Source: Siphonodentalium dalli
Lineage: Eukaryota > Mollusca > Scaphopoda > Gadilida > Siphonodentaliidae
NCBI GenBank assembly: GCA_032622095.1
Contig: CP136068.1
Location: 989,607-1,053,606, forward strand
DNA length: 64,000 nt
Direction: 5' to 3'
In this document: positions 33,101 through 43,884 of the stretch, piece after piece
Numbering within the stretch: the first letter of the stretch is position 1
Layout: every line of letters begins with the position of its first letter
Notes under the pieces: generated by a model
Told to the model about the DNA's origin: nothing
Databases searched by the model: none
The model's input: only the letters and a program-made list of their open reading frames with translations
Program-made: the position numbers and the translations under genes

Positions 33101-34395
33101 GGAATTTATCACAACAAAAGGCCCCAATACAAGAGATGGACCGCCCTCCATTTCCGTTTGCGACAATAAGCACTGACATACAAGGACCGTTTGAAACAAC
33201 AATGTCCAATAACAAATATATTTTAACTTTTATTTGTTGTCTGACTAAATATGTCGAGGCATTTGCGATTCCCGACAAACGAGCCGATACGGTGATAATG
33301 ATATTTTTAGATGAGGTCATTAGCAGACATAGCTGCTGTTTAAATCTAATGAGTGATAATGGCTCCGAGTTCAAAAATAAAAAGATGGATCAGGTGTGCA
33401 AAGAACTAAACATCCACCATATTTACTCAAGCCCCTACCATCCAAATTCGCAGGGCTGTGTCGAGAGATCGCACGCCGTACTAAATTCTGTTATATCAAA
33501 ATTGGTATTACAAAACACACACACTTGGGACATGTATTTGTCACAAGCCTTATTTGCAATGCGTGTTCACGTAAATGATACAACAAAATTCAGTCCATTT
33601 TATTTATTATATCATAGGGAACCCACTTTAAGTCTTGATAATATTCTAAAACCCAGATTGAAATATGTAGGCGAGGACTTTACATCTATCGCTTTACAGG
33701 AACAGCATCGAAACTTTCGTTTAGTTCTATCGCGTTTAAGATCTCAAATCAGAACACAAAGAAAGAATGAAAAACGGAAAGAGGTTTCATTTGAAATAGG
33801 CGATCCAGTTTATTACAAATCGGGGCGAAAAACGGGTAAACTGAGTTTATCATGGCAAAGTCATTGGAATATAATTGAAAAACGTAGTAATGTCTCATTC
33901 TTAATTAAAGATCAATTAAGTGCCCGAACAGTCCGCTGTCATGCCGACAATATTCGTAAAGCCGACACTGCATGGAAAATTCCTCCCAAAGATACAATAC
34001 GTCAATTGCGAAGACAGCGATTTGTTGTAAATAGTTCTAACGAAGACCCAGAACAACCTGCGTCATCAGAATGGTCATCTAGTGACGAAATTCCACTTGC
34101 GCAATTAATGAAACGCAAACAATTAAGACGGAAAAATTCTTCAAGCGACGATGAAATACCACGATTGGAATGGGCAGACAGATTGCGCGCAAATGAGCAA
34201 AACAATAATAATTCAGATGCTTTTGCGGCCGAAACTGAAGAAATTGAAAATGTTGCCTCTGATAACATAAACCCATATGTACAAACAACTGTTTCTGACA
34301 TGGATATCGATTTAAATTCGCGTGCATATGATGCATCTACACATGCAGGCGTGAATGATATCATTCGTGTTATAAGCACACGGGAAACAAAATAG
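30085..34395 (+). CDS. pol: Pol polyprotein (PR-RT-RNaseH-IN), expressed by -1 frameshift
   Basis: Pol is open from 30085. Its first Met is at 30316, and residues below count from there (1359 residues); that Met is unlikely to be a real start, given the frameshift signal. Protease: AILDSGADISLCS, catalytic D73. Reverse transcriptase: YRFIADLRRLNAI, catalytic YVDD at 486-489, then FLGHIV. RNase H: MYTDASAHAIAAVI (633-637 YTDAS), TLERECFAIYWAIK and TDHKVL. Integrase: zinc-binding H888, a second His (LAGH) and CQACMIC, then the DDE triad D954, D1014, E1050 with 35 residues between the last two. This is followed by GDPVYYKSG and a chromatin- or DNA-binding-like C-domain. The last ~150 residues are acidic and Ser-rich with SSSDEIP / SSSDDEIP repeated. 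All catalytic residues are present, and no stop or frameshift interrupts the frame. Affinity within Ty3/Gypsy was not determined. Confidence 0.92.
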   Translation, partial: TLFKLKHSTQSGASEWNRVKSKNNNQANAPSWNKWHAHRTNGKELCWNKSDRDGKNNVHRPFHQSLPHIHKTKISAPVKTRAPYTSHKTYDKPYNHKQTPPVIQHQKNIKSNLSIPEYQNNSNLMKGINAQVASSILITIGTQKYRAILDSGADISLCSLKFYNNLKYKPKMQETQFHATSASGDALTINGFIILNFHINKLKISHKFYVCSNMHRSLLIGRDFLSGNGARLYFDRQIMKIRGTIIPLIQDIHVATLVRIQSAHVIPPKTTILTKARIIGGNKLFATKFLQVEPIDEGFMGNEPGLTAEYTASTNSESIPVLISNYTDKHFNLRRGCIVGRVSAVRCVETPHPNNNEIKEQINLDDVQVPDSFRDDVIPLIRNNSDIFATKLTELGCTTAVTMKIPTGDHPPIRLMPYRCPLKKREILSDKIDELLQAKIISPAPATEWSFPCMVLRKSDDSYRFIADLRRLNAITKPTFFPIDQIEDILAEMKGVKYITVLDCFSAYNCIPIHHADRSKATITCFRGNFSFNRACFGAIGSSSAFLQLMNRVLEGIKGCRAYVDDLILYSVDKKSHLRLLQEVFDRLRKFNVKLKLKKCSFFKTECSFLGHIVDQHGVRPDAHKVKAIQNLAPPTNVKQVRSVIGSFSWFRKFIPKFSEICGPLVELTKKNTKFEWTHECDKAFQKLKSDLTEATYLAYPDKNKPFIMYTDASAHAIAAVITQSRDPGDPCISRSNTENPIHFISARLNKSQIRSWSTLERECFAIYWAIKKLQFYISGSPLIIKTDHKVLTHMLSAPMDNKNVARWAVCIAAYKPQIIHIPGKENIFADYLSRPEKLQTGMSEVPDQSDVTGPEREVPMDVEIIDTSKLNTKQYANCRIDKILPENQEAIQLEGFDIQFEQERDIEAIEIVQKLNSTKPPRQIADKYIVIKDVLYFISNHDDDPDIRLFIPANIRQAVLKQYHDLAGHFSTVKTFATAKLKYYWPNMYRDIHNYCQACMICKMRNLSQQKAPIQEMDRPPFPFATISTDIQGPFETTMSNNKYILTFICCLTKYVEAFAIPDKRADTVIMIFLDEVISRHSCCLNLMSDNGSEFKNKKMDQVCKELNIHHIYSSPYHPNSQGCVERSHAVLNSVISKLVLQNTHTWDMYLSQALFAMRVHVNDTTKFSPFYLLYHREPTLSLDNILKPRLKYVGEDFTSIALQEQHRNFRLVLSRLRSQIRTQRKNEKRKEVSFEIGDPVYYKSGRKTGKLSLSWQSHWNIIEKRSNVSFLIKDQLSARTVRCHADNIRKADTAWKIPPKDTIRQLRRQRFVVNSSNEDPEQPASSEWSSSDEIPLAQLMKRKQLRRKNSSSDDEIPRLEWADRLRANEQNNNNSDAFAAETEEIENVASDNINPYVQTTVSDMDIDLNSRAYDASTHAGVNDIIRVISTRETK
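30091..30135 (+). promoter_or_regulatory. Programmed -1 ribosomal frameshift signal (gag to pol)
   Basis: The heptamer T TTA AAC (30091-30097) is in the correct phase of gag, immediately before its stop codon. After a 6-nt spacer (30098-30103) comes a hairpin: ATTCCAC (30104-30110) pairs with GTGGAAT (30129-30135), and CAGA (30112-30115) with TCTG (30124-30127), with one C/A mismatch and an 8-nt loop. The loop's GGAGC (30118-30122) could also pair with GCTCC (30169-30173) to form a pseudoknot. The pol frame is -1 to gag and opens at 30085, giving a 16-nt overlap that contains the heptamer. U UUA AAC is among the best known eukaryotic -1 slippery sites. Confidence 0.85.
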
Positions 34396-36931
34396 ACAAT
34401 TTGTCCGACAGAATTAATATCAGGATTTCATTAAAGTCATACTTACCAGTATGATTGTTCAACAGTAATGTATCCGTAAATAACTATATATTGTAGTCCT
34501 GACGGAATAACAAACAATGTATAACAAAATCCTGAATGTTCACTTTCCGTATAACAAAGGAATAGAAATGATAAACAATTGCACTAAATATCACAAACAT
34601 GATTTAAATCATAATCTTAATATTCATAGTCTACGCGTGTATAACATAAATATATCCAACATTGTGCCACTGCACGCTTAAATAACGTGCCGACAACACA
34701 TGCAAACTTTTCTGTATACCAAGCATGAGGTTTTCTTGATTTATGTATCTGGACAACGAGTCCAGGAATATCGTGTAAAGCTATTGATATGATAAATTTG
34801 CACATACAATTGAACTGACCAGCATGAGTATTGCATAGAGTCCATAACTCAGCTGACATGCGTGTTATGTAGGTTATTGTATCGGTAAGCACCGCGATGA
34901 GCTGCCAATTGCCTATAGATACAGTACAACGTTCACTCGTAATACTAATACAAATAGATTATCATTAATCGTCATTGACCATGCATCCTTAGCATTCGAT
35001 GTGTGGGCACACAAAGCATTACCCAGCTGAGATGAATACAAGTATCGCGGCATTCGAGGGGTGCGCAACCCTCGGATTCCTGGTTTGACATGTAATATAT
35101 AGGGATATACACCCTGGTGTTGGTAATGGAATGCTAAGCGTTATTAAATAAGAATGGTCGTTCGATGGATTATACCAAGCACAAGTATAATACTATTTTA
35201 TTCACTCTGTAAACCGCATATTGAGTTTAGTTTACAATGATAAATATGACAATATAATATAATATGATATAGATAGCCGAGAAGTACATGTATGTGGTAT
35301 TTCATTACCACGTGATTGTTCATAAATAGCTGTGAATAGTTTAACGAAATCGCAATCATCTACTGATTGGTTCTAATTCTACTGGAATGGTGAACGCTAA
35401 TTCACCCGATTTTAACAATAATTTCACACCAAAATAATTACACGATTGTTGATTATAAATATCGTCGCGGCAGGCATGTTTGGTTATCGCACAGCAATTG
35501 TTTTCAGCGACAATTATACATTTTTTATGAAATTTTATGGCCTGATATACATATATCTAGCGGTTCCCTTTAATGTCATGATTCAAGACATATTGTTTTA
35601 ACTCCTACGATCACATTTTATTGATCATAAACCCAATTCCCTTAATGTCCATATCCCTCATTTATTGCATGACCATTTTTCTTTACATTTTATGGAAATG
35701 CTCTACGAACAGGTTCAAAATTTATGAAAATGCAAATTGCATTGGCGAGTCACTGATTTTGTTTCATGATTCGTACTTTGGACATATTTTGGTTTCAAGA
35801 TGCTTATTAGCTATTGTGGGTTTATTGTGTTCTTTTTACAAACACATTATTTAGACTTCGTGTCATTTATGTCGAACTAAATGGGTTCGCCAAACACGAT
35901 CAATGGTTGGTACTGTAAGTCAGGCTAATGACGTCACACGCGATGGACCATCCAATATACACCGTGCTGACATACCAGACACGCAGACCGGACCAGACAT
36001 TGGTGTTTCAACCACATCTAGCGACACCGCTGCAAATCTTCGACCGTTCCTGACACTGTCCTCACAAGATTATCGGACATAGCTATTCCACCGACTGTCC
36101 AAAATAAACACTCGTTGCTGCATTTCCTCGTTCGGCGTCTTGTATACAGTCGTTGTTTCAACGCTGACGCCGCCACAGTTCCTTAGATGATTAATTAAAT
36201 GACGCATATGCTGCCAGATCGTTCATGAACATCACTGATACATTTGATATACATTGGCATAAAATAATTGACATTTGATCGCAACTGTACACTGCTGTTA
36301 CATGTATACCGATCATTACACGTTACGTCATTGACTCCACGTCGCTTGCTGACTATGACCAGAGATGTCAAAGACGATATCCTGTGAAGCTACAAATACC
36401 TTCCCAACTGATGAGTATATCGGTTACTACACATTCTCACGGTGCACGGACAATAACATTTATCATCCTTAATTGTTGCTGTCAATTAACTGTATCCTGC
36501 ATGTGTGATTATTCTCTACTTCACACACCAGTGTTCTACATGGTGTTGATTATCCGACCTTGGATATAATCGTTTGCCGAATATTTATATTGGACACATA
36601 TATTACATTATACCCGCCAAGCCAGAACTTCTATAAGACATTCTTGGATAAATAAACTGTTCGCTGATAAACCAGTGCTCCAGTGACTTACTGTTCGATG
36701 CTAATCCAGTAACCTAGTGACATACTGTTAACCAGACTCGCCATGGATAAATAACTCTCGTTTCGTTTGCTGTTGAGTTTTTATGTATGAATATCCATGT
36801 GTTGATTTTTTTTAGGTTCGCGTTCGCGATTATAGATCCTAGATTCCAACTATCTTCTGTACACTCGGACTTTTACCACACTTTTAATTTGTAACTACAT
36901 GAAGTTACAAATTTCTGTAGCGAGGGGAGTC
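34396..36931 (+). other. 2.5-kb non-coding tract between pol and the 3' LTR
   Basis: Only short ORFs (up to 91 codons, either strand) are present, with no signal peptide plus transmembrane pattern and no similarity to Pol or Gag. It belongs to the element, because the 3' LTR and target duplication lie beyond it. Candidates are a degenerate third ORF, captured sequence or an RNA element. CGAGGGGAGTC at 36921-36931 at its end is the polypurine tract. Confidence 0.6.
36918..36931 (+). promoter_or_regulatory. Polypurine tract
   Basis: The purine-rich TAGCGAGGGGAGTC lies directly before the 3' LTR (which starts at 36932), where plus-strand DNA synthesis of LTR elements starts. Confidence 0.7.
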
Positions 36932-37466
36932 TGTCCGATAGTACATACGATAGTTATGTGTTGTTATATGTGTTCCTGGAATCTAGGATAAACTTCCTTT
37001 CCCCAGTGATTGTAACTGCTAGGGTTAATTGTATAGATAAGCACAATACATAGAAGACAGATTATATATAGTGTAGAAACACACACGCATCATTAACAAG
37101 ATCACATTCTTAAGTGGTTATGACTGGTAGCAACCATTGTATAAGTTAGGGTGGATAAAGCCAGTATCATTCTATAAGACAGTATATAGTTATACACGTC
37201 ATATCCAAGTGTATCATGTATCTCGGACCTTATTTAAGAGGCATGATACACCAGAGGTGGGAATAACTACCCGTGCTCTGAAGCGGGAGCTTCACTTGTC
37301 CGACAACCTTGCTACTATACCAATACCTCTGTTCTTCCACCTATGTACTGTGCTTATCGAGAAAGACTTATACATATATATAAAGTATGAAGATCTATGA
37401 ACCAGTTGTTGTTATCAATGTTCCCGACACGGCCAATTCAACATCTAAACCCTAGACACCGGGACA
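36932..37466 (+). repeat. 3' LTR
   Basis: 535 bp, identical by eye to the 5' LTR except one A/G difference near its end (GTTGTTG here). It is followed by CCTG of the target duplication and the resumed satellite. Confidence 0.95.
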
Positions 37467-38115
37467 CCTGGACATCTTCCCCCCACCCAAACCCTGACTC
37501 AAAAAACTTGTTCTCAGAAGAAGTTAATTTCTCGCTGTTTCTTGACTATATAAAGCAAAACGAGCGATAAAACCATAAGATTATTTTTTTGTCATGTAGG
37601 TACTGGGTGGGGGGGGGGGAAATATCCTGACCTGGACATCTTCCCCCCCCACCCAAACCCTGACTCAAATAACTTGTTCTCAGAAGAAGTTAATTTCTCG
37701 CTGTTTCATGACTATATAAAGCAAAACAAGCAATAAAACCATAAGATTATTTTTTTGTCATGTAGGTGCTGGGTGGGGGGGGGGGGGGGGAGATATCCTG
37801 ACCTGGACATCTTCCCCCCCCCACCCCAAACCCTGACTCAAACAACTTGTTGTCAGAAGAAGTTAATTTCTCGCTGTTTCATGACTATATAAAGCAAAAC
37901 GAGCGATAAAACCATAAGATTATTTTTTTGTCATGTAGGTGCTGGGTGGGGGGAAGATATCCTGACCTGGACATCTTCCCCCCCCCCAAACCCTGACTCA
38001 AACAACTTTCTCTTGGAGAAGCTAATTTCTCGCTGTTTCATTACTATATAAAGCAAAATAAGCGATAAAACCATAAGATGATTTTTTTGTCATGTAGGTG
38101 CTGGGTGGGGTGGAA
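37467..38115 (-). repeat. Hairpin-bearing satellite array, right part
   Basis: It continues the array at 26539-28069 in its second orientation for about four units of roughly 155-165 bp. The last unit (38035-38115) is diverged. Confidence 0.85.
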
Positions 38116-38460
38116 TATCCAAGCCTGGACGTTTGAAAGAAAAGAAGAAAAAAATTGAATTAAAAAAAAAAAATTCTGGTCAGACAATCAAATTTGTGAA
38201 AAAACTAATTTTGTCACTTTTTATTTTTTAAATAAAAAAAATAATTTTTTTTTTTTTTTTTTTTTAATCTCCAAAAACATTTTTCTGGCCATTTCAGAAC
38301 CAAACGATATCATATGAGTGAAATTATTTTTTAGTCGTACATGGGGGGGAAGATATCCAGGGTGGGGGGGAAGATATCCTAGGACATCTTCCCCCCGGGG
38401 GGGAAGATATCCTAGGATATCTTCCCCCGCGGGGGAAGATATCCTGGGGGGGAAGATGAC
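38116..38460. repeat. A/T homopolymers followed by stacked GGGGGAAGATATCC palindromes
   Basis: A and T runs (38160-38265) are followed at 38340-38455 by several consecutive copies of the satellite's hairpin module without the rest of the unit. One is AAGATATCCTAGGATATCTT flanked by G- and C-runs, a perfect palindrome. Confidence 0.75.
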
Positions 38461-38547
38461 GTGTTACACCCGGTTTTGGTTGAGGAAAAAAATTGCAATG
38501 AAAAAAAATCCATTTTCATCTTTTATCATAGTTTATCATGGCTTTTT

Positions 38548-40124
38548 AGCTCAACTTTATTTTGTAAAGTTTGAGCCATTGCCATGGCTTGGTATCCGCC
38601 GTGCGTGTGTGTGCGTGATTCGTCAACAATTTCAACGGGCTACAGTTCGTACCTTTGGTCCGATTATTATGAAATTTGTAATGGATGTTGACATTGACAT
38701 GTAGATGGGAACGAGTCATTTTGGGGTCATTCGGAAGAAAAACATGGCCGCCAGCGGCCATCTTGGATTTCAAAATTCAATCCATTAGCACGGGCCACAG
38801 GTCGTACTCTTTGCCTGATCATCATGAAATTTGTCATGGATGTTAATATTGACATGTAGATGGGAACGAGTAATTTTGGGGTCATTCGGCCAAAAAACAT
38901 GGCCACCAGCAGCCATCTTGGATTTTACTCTTTGTATGACTAAATTCTTTAGCACGGGCTACAGGTCGTACCTTTAATCTGATCATCATAAAATTTGTCA
39001 TGGATGTTAACAATGATATGTTGATGGGAACGGGTCATTTTGGAGTCATTCGGTCGAAAAACATGGCCGCCAGCATCCATCTTGGATTTTACTCTTTGTA
39101 TGACTAAATCCTTTAGCACGGGCTACAGGTGGTACCTTTAGTCTGATCATCATAAAATTTGTCATGAATGTTAACAATGACATGTAGATGAGAACGAGTC
39201 ATTTTGGGGTCATTCGGCCAAAAAAGATGGCCGCCAGCAGCCATCTTGGATTTTACTCTTTGTATGACTAAATTCTTTAGCACGGGTTACAGGTCGTACC
39301 TTTAGTCTGATCGTCATGAAATTTGGCGTGGATGTTAATATTGACATGTAGATGGGAACGATTAATTTTGGGGTCATTCAGCCAAAAAGCATTGCCGCAG
39401 CAGCCATCTTGGATTTTACTCTTTGTATGACTAAATCCTTTAGCATGGGCTACAGGTCATACCTTTAGTCTGATCATCATAAAATTTGTCATGGATGTTA
39501 ACAATGACATGTAGATGGGAACGAGTCATTTTGGGGTCATTTGGCCGAAAAACATGGCCGCCAGCGGCCATCTTTGATTTCAAAATTCAATTCATTAGCA
39601 CGGGCTACAGGTCGTACTGTTCGTCTGATTATCATAAAATTTGTCATGGATGTTAATATTGACATGTAGATGGGAAAGATTAATTTTGGGGTCATTCGGC
39701 CAAAAAACATGGCCACTGGCGGCCATCTTAGATTTTGCTCTTTGTATGACTAAATCCTTTAGCACGGGCTACAGATCGTACCTTTAGTCTGATCATCATA
39801 AAATTTGTCACGGCTGTTGAAATTGACATGTAGATGGGAACGAGTCATTTTGGGGTTATTCGGCATTAAAACATGGCTGCCAGCGGCCATTTTGGATTCT
39901 ACTCTTTGCATGACTAAAGCTATCAAATGTTTTTGAATTGTTGGAAAACATAGCAGCCAGCAACCATCTTAGATTTTACTTTTATATACATGTATATATA
40001 TATCTTTTCATGTTGATAAACAAGTATTAGACATTCAACTTTCCACATTCATAATCACTCCATCGACAGTAACACATTAAATTATTCCCTTTCCAAGTTG
40101 AGCTACAGTGTCATTGACACTTTC
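38548..40124 (+). mobile_element. Helentron/pearl-like non-autonomous element 2
   Basis: Starts AGCTCAACTTTATTTTG and carries GTGCGTGTGTGTGCGTG microsatellite-like sequence (38600-38617). About eight tandem units of roughly 160 bp follow (ATGGCCGCCAGC, TTGGATTTTACTCTTTG, GACATGTAGATGGGAACGAG). It ends CAAGTTGAGCT (40094-40104) and the hairpin AGTGTCATTGACACT (40107-40121). It is the same family as 19720-22578 in opposite orientation. Confidence 0.75.
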
Positions 40125-40142
40125 TTTTAACTTATTATACAC

Positions 40143-43100
40143 TAGCAGGGTTACTCGGCGTTGCCCAGGTTAAAGTGATGTGAAACCCTCTGCATGCTGT
40201 GGATATTTGTTGGGAATAGAGAATACTCTTGTTCAAAGTGTTACACGTATTCTCATAAATTGGTTATTCAAATAGCATCACAAAACATGATTCATACACA
40301 GTCATGGAATATAAGTAATGGCTCATCTTGTCGATTGTCATTTTGTTTATCGCGATTAATCCGTTCCATCAATAAAAAAGTATTTATTTATTTACAACTG
40401 CGTATACTTCAGACGTTATAACATGATACATGAACATCATAAACACATTAGTTTGCAAAAATAAAAGACGACAATTGGGTTTTACATATAAAGATGTATC
40501 AATCAATCTAGTGGATTAGACTAAGATTTTTGAGGACACATGGCTATCATATCTTCGTCAAGATAGATGTTTTAATCTCAAGAAATGTCCAGGTGCTCAT
40601 CTGTTCATGGTGCTATAAATTGGCAAAATATTCTTAGTTTAAAAGAAATGTTGCTGCGCATGTATATCAGCTGTGTGCCCGACACGGAGCGAGATTTTGA
40701 GTTGTTTGTGTTAGTCGATTCTAAAAAATCCGCTGTATCGGGCAGATATAATCTTGTCAGATGTCAATATTGGAGGATCCTGAAAAGTCATGTGCTTCTG
40801 ACTGCGTTTTCTTTTATATCAGAAGAAAATATATTTGACTTCACACTGTGACCACTATTTTTGAACAGGCCTTCAATACATTTCCATATCTCTTGACAAA
40901 TTGTAACTTTTTTGTGGAAACTGTATTGAATGGAACAGACTCAATCAGTCGAGGTCTCTCAGTTTGCAAGAATATATGTATCTCTTAAATATAATGATAA
41001 CTATACTTTTAATGCTTCTTCTATGTATCTGCTTTTGCTAGCTCATTATGTGAATGCCCTGATTCCCATCTCCATATAAATATGACAGTTGAGAAGATAT
41101 AATAGTTCAAGTGACTTAATTGGGTCACCATTTGTCGAGATTGTGAAATTTGAACTCCAAAATTTCTTAAAACGACATAGAGATGGCCTGGATGACTACA
41201 TATAACTTATAGGTGGATATCGGCGAATAGCAATCTTATCAATGATAGTGCATATCCTCTCGCCATCCGTGACCCAAACGACACCAAAATTAATGTGGTT
41301 TAATTCAATCGTATCATTAGAGAAGAACGTGTATGAATTTTGGTGGAAATCAGTGCTAAATATATTTGTATCAGCTTTGCCATCCTCATGCATGACTTTA
41401 ACGGTGCCACTTTTGACATATTTAAACCACGCCCATTAGACTCATGGATACATGATATACTGGAGATGATTATATATAGGTCTGGTGGTAATCAGCAACT
41501 AAAAAATTCTTATCATATTTACGACCCCCCCCCCCCCATCTCTCACCCAAATGACAGCAATTTGGCGTCTTTAAAGGGGTACTGTACGCCAAATGTTGTT
41601 GTTGGTTTCTATAGTCTCCGAGTCAGAGAATAAGGTAACAATTTTTCCATTATTTGAAAGTCTGTTGAGTACGAAGTCATGTTACGGATGACAAATTTAC
41701 CGGAATGCAAAAATACAAATTGTCGTTGTCGAGTAATTTTTGTAAAGTTTTCAACCAAATGAATCAAATAAAAGTTATATTATATGCATACTAGTCCCAT
41801 ATAATCATTTAAGTTATTGTATCATCGCTAGTCAGTGAGTGGCTTGAGTGTTCTCCCCGTATCATCATAATATTTTAAGCGATCGTGTGTGCGATCGGTT
41901 TAACAATCCAGTATCCCTCAATTACTGTTTTTGATTACGGTAATTCGTAATTTAATTGACGCCATTTTATGGCTCCAGTCATAAATTCAATTTATATCAA
42001 ATTATTAACTTTTAAATTATTAAATTTTAAGATAGCCTATCAACCTGAGCGTTTACAGAATACATCTTCGACTCATATTACTTATGTTTCTATATATTAT
42101 CGATATTAGATCGTTGTTGTCACCGGAAATTTAATGAAAATGGCGTACAGTACCCCTTTAAATCACACGATTATATTCCTCGTATCACGGAGAAGAATAA
42201 TATATCAATTTGGTGGAAATCTGCGCTAAAAATAGTTTATTATTGCCCCTGCAACGCTGACTCGAACAGCGCCATATCGCGGAGGTGATTATGTATGCGT
42301 TTGGTGGAAATCGGCGACAAAACTATTTCACAATATTGTTTTAATGTTGCCGCCCTTCCACCTTTTCTTTCCCTGACACAAACAGCGTCACTTTAGAAAA
42401 TACTAACCCGCACCATTATCTTCCTCGTAAAAAGTTACCCCACTTAGACCGCCTTTGTGCCATCTTGGTTGTACCACGTGAAGTTATATATAGAACACAT
42501 ACAGACAGACAGCACGATTTGATTCCTCGTATCATTTGAGAAGAACTTGTATGAATTTGATGGTAATTGGTACTAAAAAATATTTTCTATCAGTTTTGGC
42601 GACCCTCCCGTCCCTATTTCGGACTCAAGCTGCGCCACTTTTGTCACCATTAAACCACACACTTAGACTCATTATGGAGATGCATATGTATAAAATTGGT
42701 GAAAATTGGCGAGTATAGAAATTCGAATCAAATTTAAGAACCCCATATCTCTCATCCAAACGGCACCAATTTGGTGTATCTAAACCACACGATTAGATTC
42801 CTCATATCACGCAGAAGAATATGTATCAATCTAGTGGAAATCGGCGCTAAACTTATTGTTATCATTTTGGTGTGCCCCTCTCACCTCTATGGGCCACTGA
42901 CTCGAATGGCCCCACTTGTGACATCCTTAGACAATTACACTCCTGATATCATGGAGATATTTTGGAGTTATATTTATAAGTTTGGTGCTAATCGGTGACT
43001 AAACAAATTTTTATCAAATTTGGTGAACACCCCTCCCATCCAAACATCACCAATATGTCGTCTTTAATTCACAAGATTCCTCGTATCATGGATAAGAACA

Positions 43101-43740
43101 TGTATTATAAGTGGTGGAAATTGGCACTAAAAATATTGTGTATCAATATTGGTGCCCCTCTCCCTTTCAGTGCACCCTGACTCGAATGAGGCCACTTTTG
43201 ACAGCTTTAAGCCACACCATTAGACTCATCATACCATGGGGTGATTTTGTATAAGTATGGTGGCAATCGGCGACTATACCCAATCTTATCAAATTTAGTG
43301 CCCATCCCCCCAATCTCTCATCCAAAAGACAACAATTTGGCGTATTTAAATCGCACAATTAGATTCCTTGTATCATGAAGAAGAATATATATCAATTGGT
43401 GGAAATCGGCGCTAAAATTAGATTTATAAATTTTGTTGTCCCTCTCCCCTTCCGTGCATCCCTGGCTCTTTTTACATATTTAATCCACACCATTAGATTC
43501 TTCATATCATGGGGATGATTATATGTAAGTTTCGTGGCAATCGGCGACAAAAAAAAATTCTGCCCCTCTCCCTTTTCTGCCCCTGACAACGACGGCGTTA
43601 CTTTAGAAAATTCTAACCAGCACCATTATCTTTCTCGTAAAAAGTTACCCCTAGTAGACCCCTTTAGTATCATCTAGATGGTCCCCTGTGAATTTCTATT
43701 TAACACAGACAGGCAGACATTCGCATATATAGATATATAT
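40143..43740 (+). repeat. Long interspersed repeat with degenerate tandem interior
   Basis: It begins CTAGCAGGGTTACTCGGCGT (an invertebrate repeat motif of the type TTACCCGGCGTTGCCC) and ends AACACAGACAGGCAGACATT followed by short TATATAGA repeats (43700-43740). A similar end (CATACAGACAGACAGC) occurs at 42500-42518, so two copies may be joined. From 41060 to 43640 the interior is a string of diverged units with GGTGGAAATCGGCGCTAAA, CCTCGTATCATGGAGAAG and CATTAGACTCAT. A TTAA MITE (41571-42161) is inserted. Non-coding. Confidence 0.6.
41571..42161. mobile_element. TTAA-flanked MITE (AGGGGTACTGTAC family), copy 2
   Basis: TTAAAGGGGTACTGTACGCC ... GGCGTACAGTACCCCTTTAA, 591 bp, highly similar to 25751-26340 over its whole length. 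It is inserted in the tandem repeat at 40143-43740, so it is younger than that repeat. Confidence 0.85.
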
Positions 43741-43756
43741 AGATAGAGGATACCTG

Positions 43757-43884
43757 CGTGTTTTGAGTGAATACCGAAAGTATCTCATGAGTGGTCACAT
43801 TGAGATACTGGAATCATCACGAGTGGCCTTTAGTATCTCACTGTGACCACGACTAAGGTAATTCCGGTATTCACTCAAAACACG
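43757..43884. repeat. 128-bp nested palindrome
   Basis: The ends CGTGTTTTGAGTGAATACCG and CGGTATTCACTCAAAACACG are perfect 20-bp complements. Inside, GTGGTCACATTGAGATACT pairs with AGTATCTCACTGTGACCAC, with small loops. Confidence 0.85.

Larger units (their letters stand above)
28070..37466 (+). mobile_element. Intact young Ty3/Gypsy-type LTR retrotransposon (9.4 kb)
   Basis: Two 535-bp LTRs (28070-28604, 36932-37466) start TG and end CA and differ at one position by eye (ATTATTG versus GTTGTTG). They are flanked by a 4-bp target duplication CCTG (28066-28069 and 37467-37470). Inside are a primer-binding site, gag, pol (protease, RT, RNase H, integrase, in the Ty3/Gypsy order) and a purine-rich tract. 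Both ORFs are open, so the element may be active or very recently so. Pol is in the -1 frame with a clear frameshift signal. No env-like ORF was found. Confidence 0.95.

Noticed and set aside
34002-34379. 125-codon minus-strand ORF opposite the end of Pol
   Set aside because: It is antisense to the well-supported Pol tail and its length is explained by the skewed codon composition there.
34396-36931. An envelope gene in the LTR retrotransposon
   Set aside because: No ORF above about 125 codons, no signal peptide plus transmembrane pattern and no cysteine-rich ectodomain pattern on either strand.
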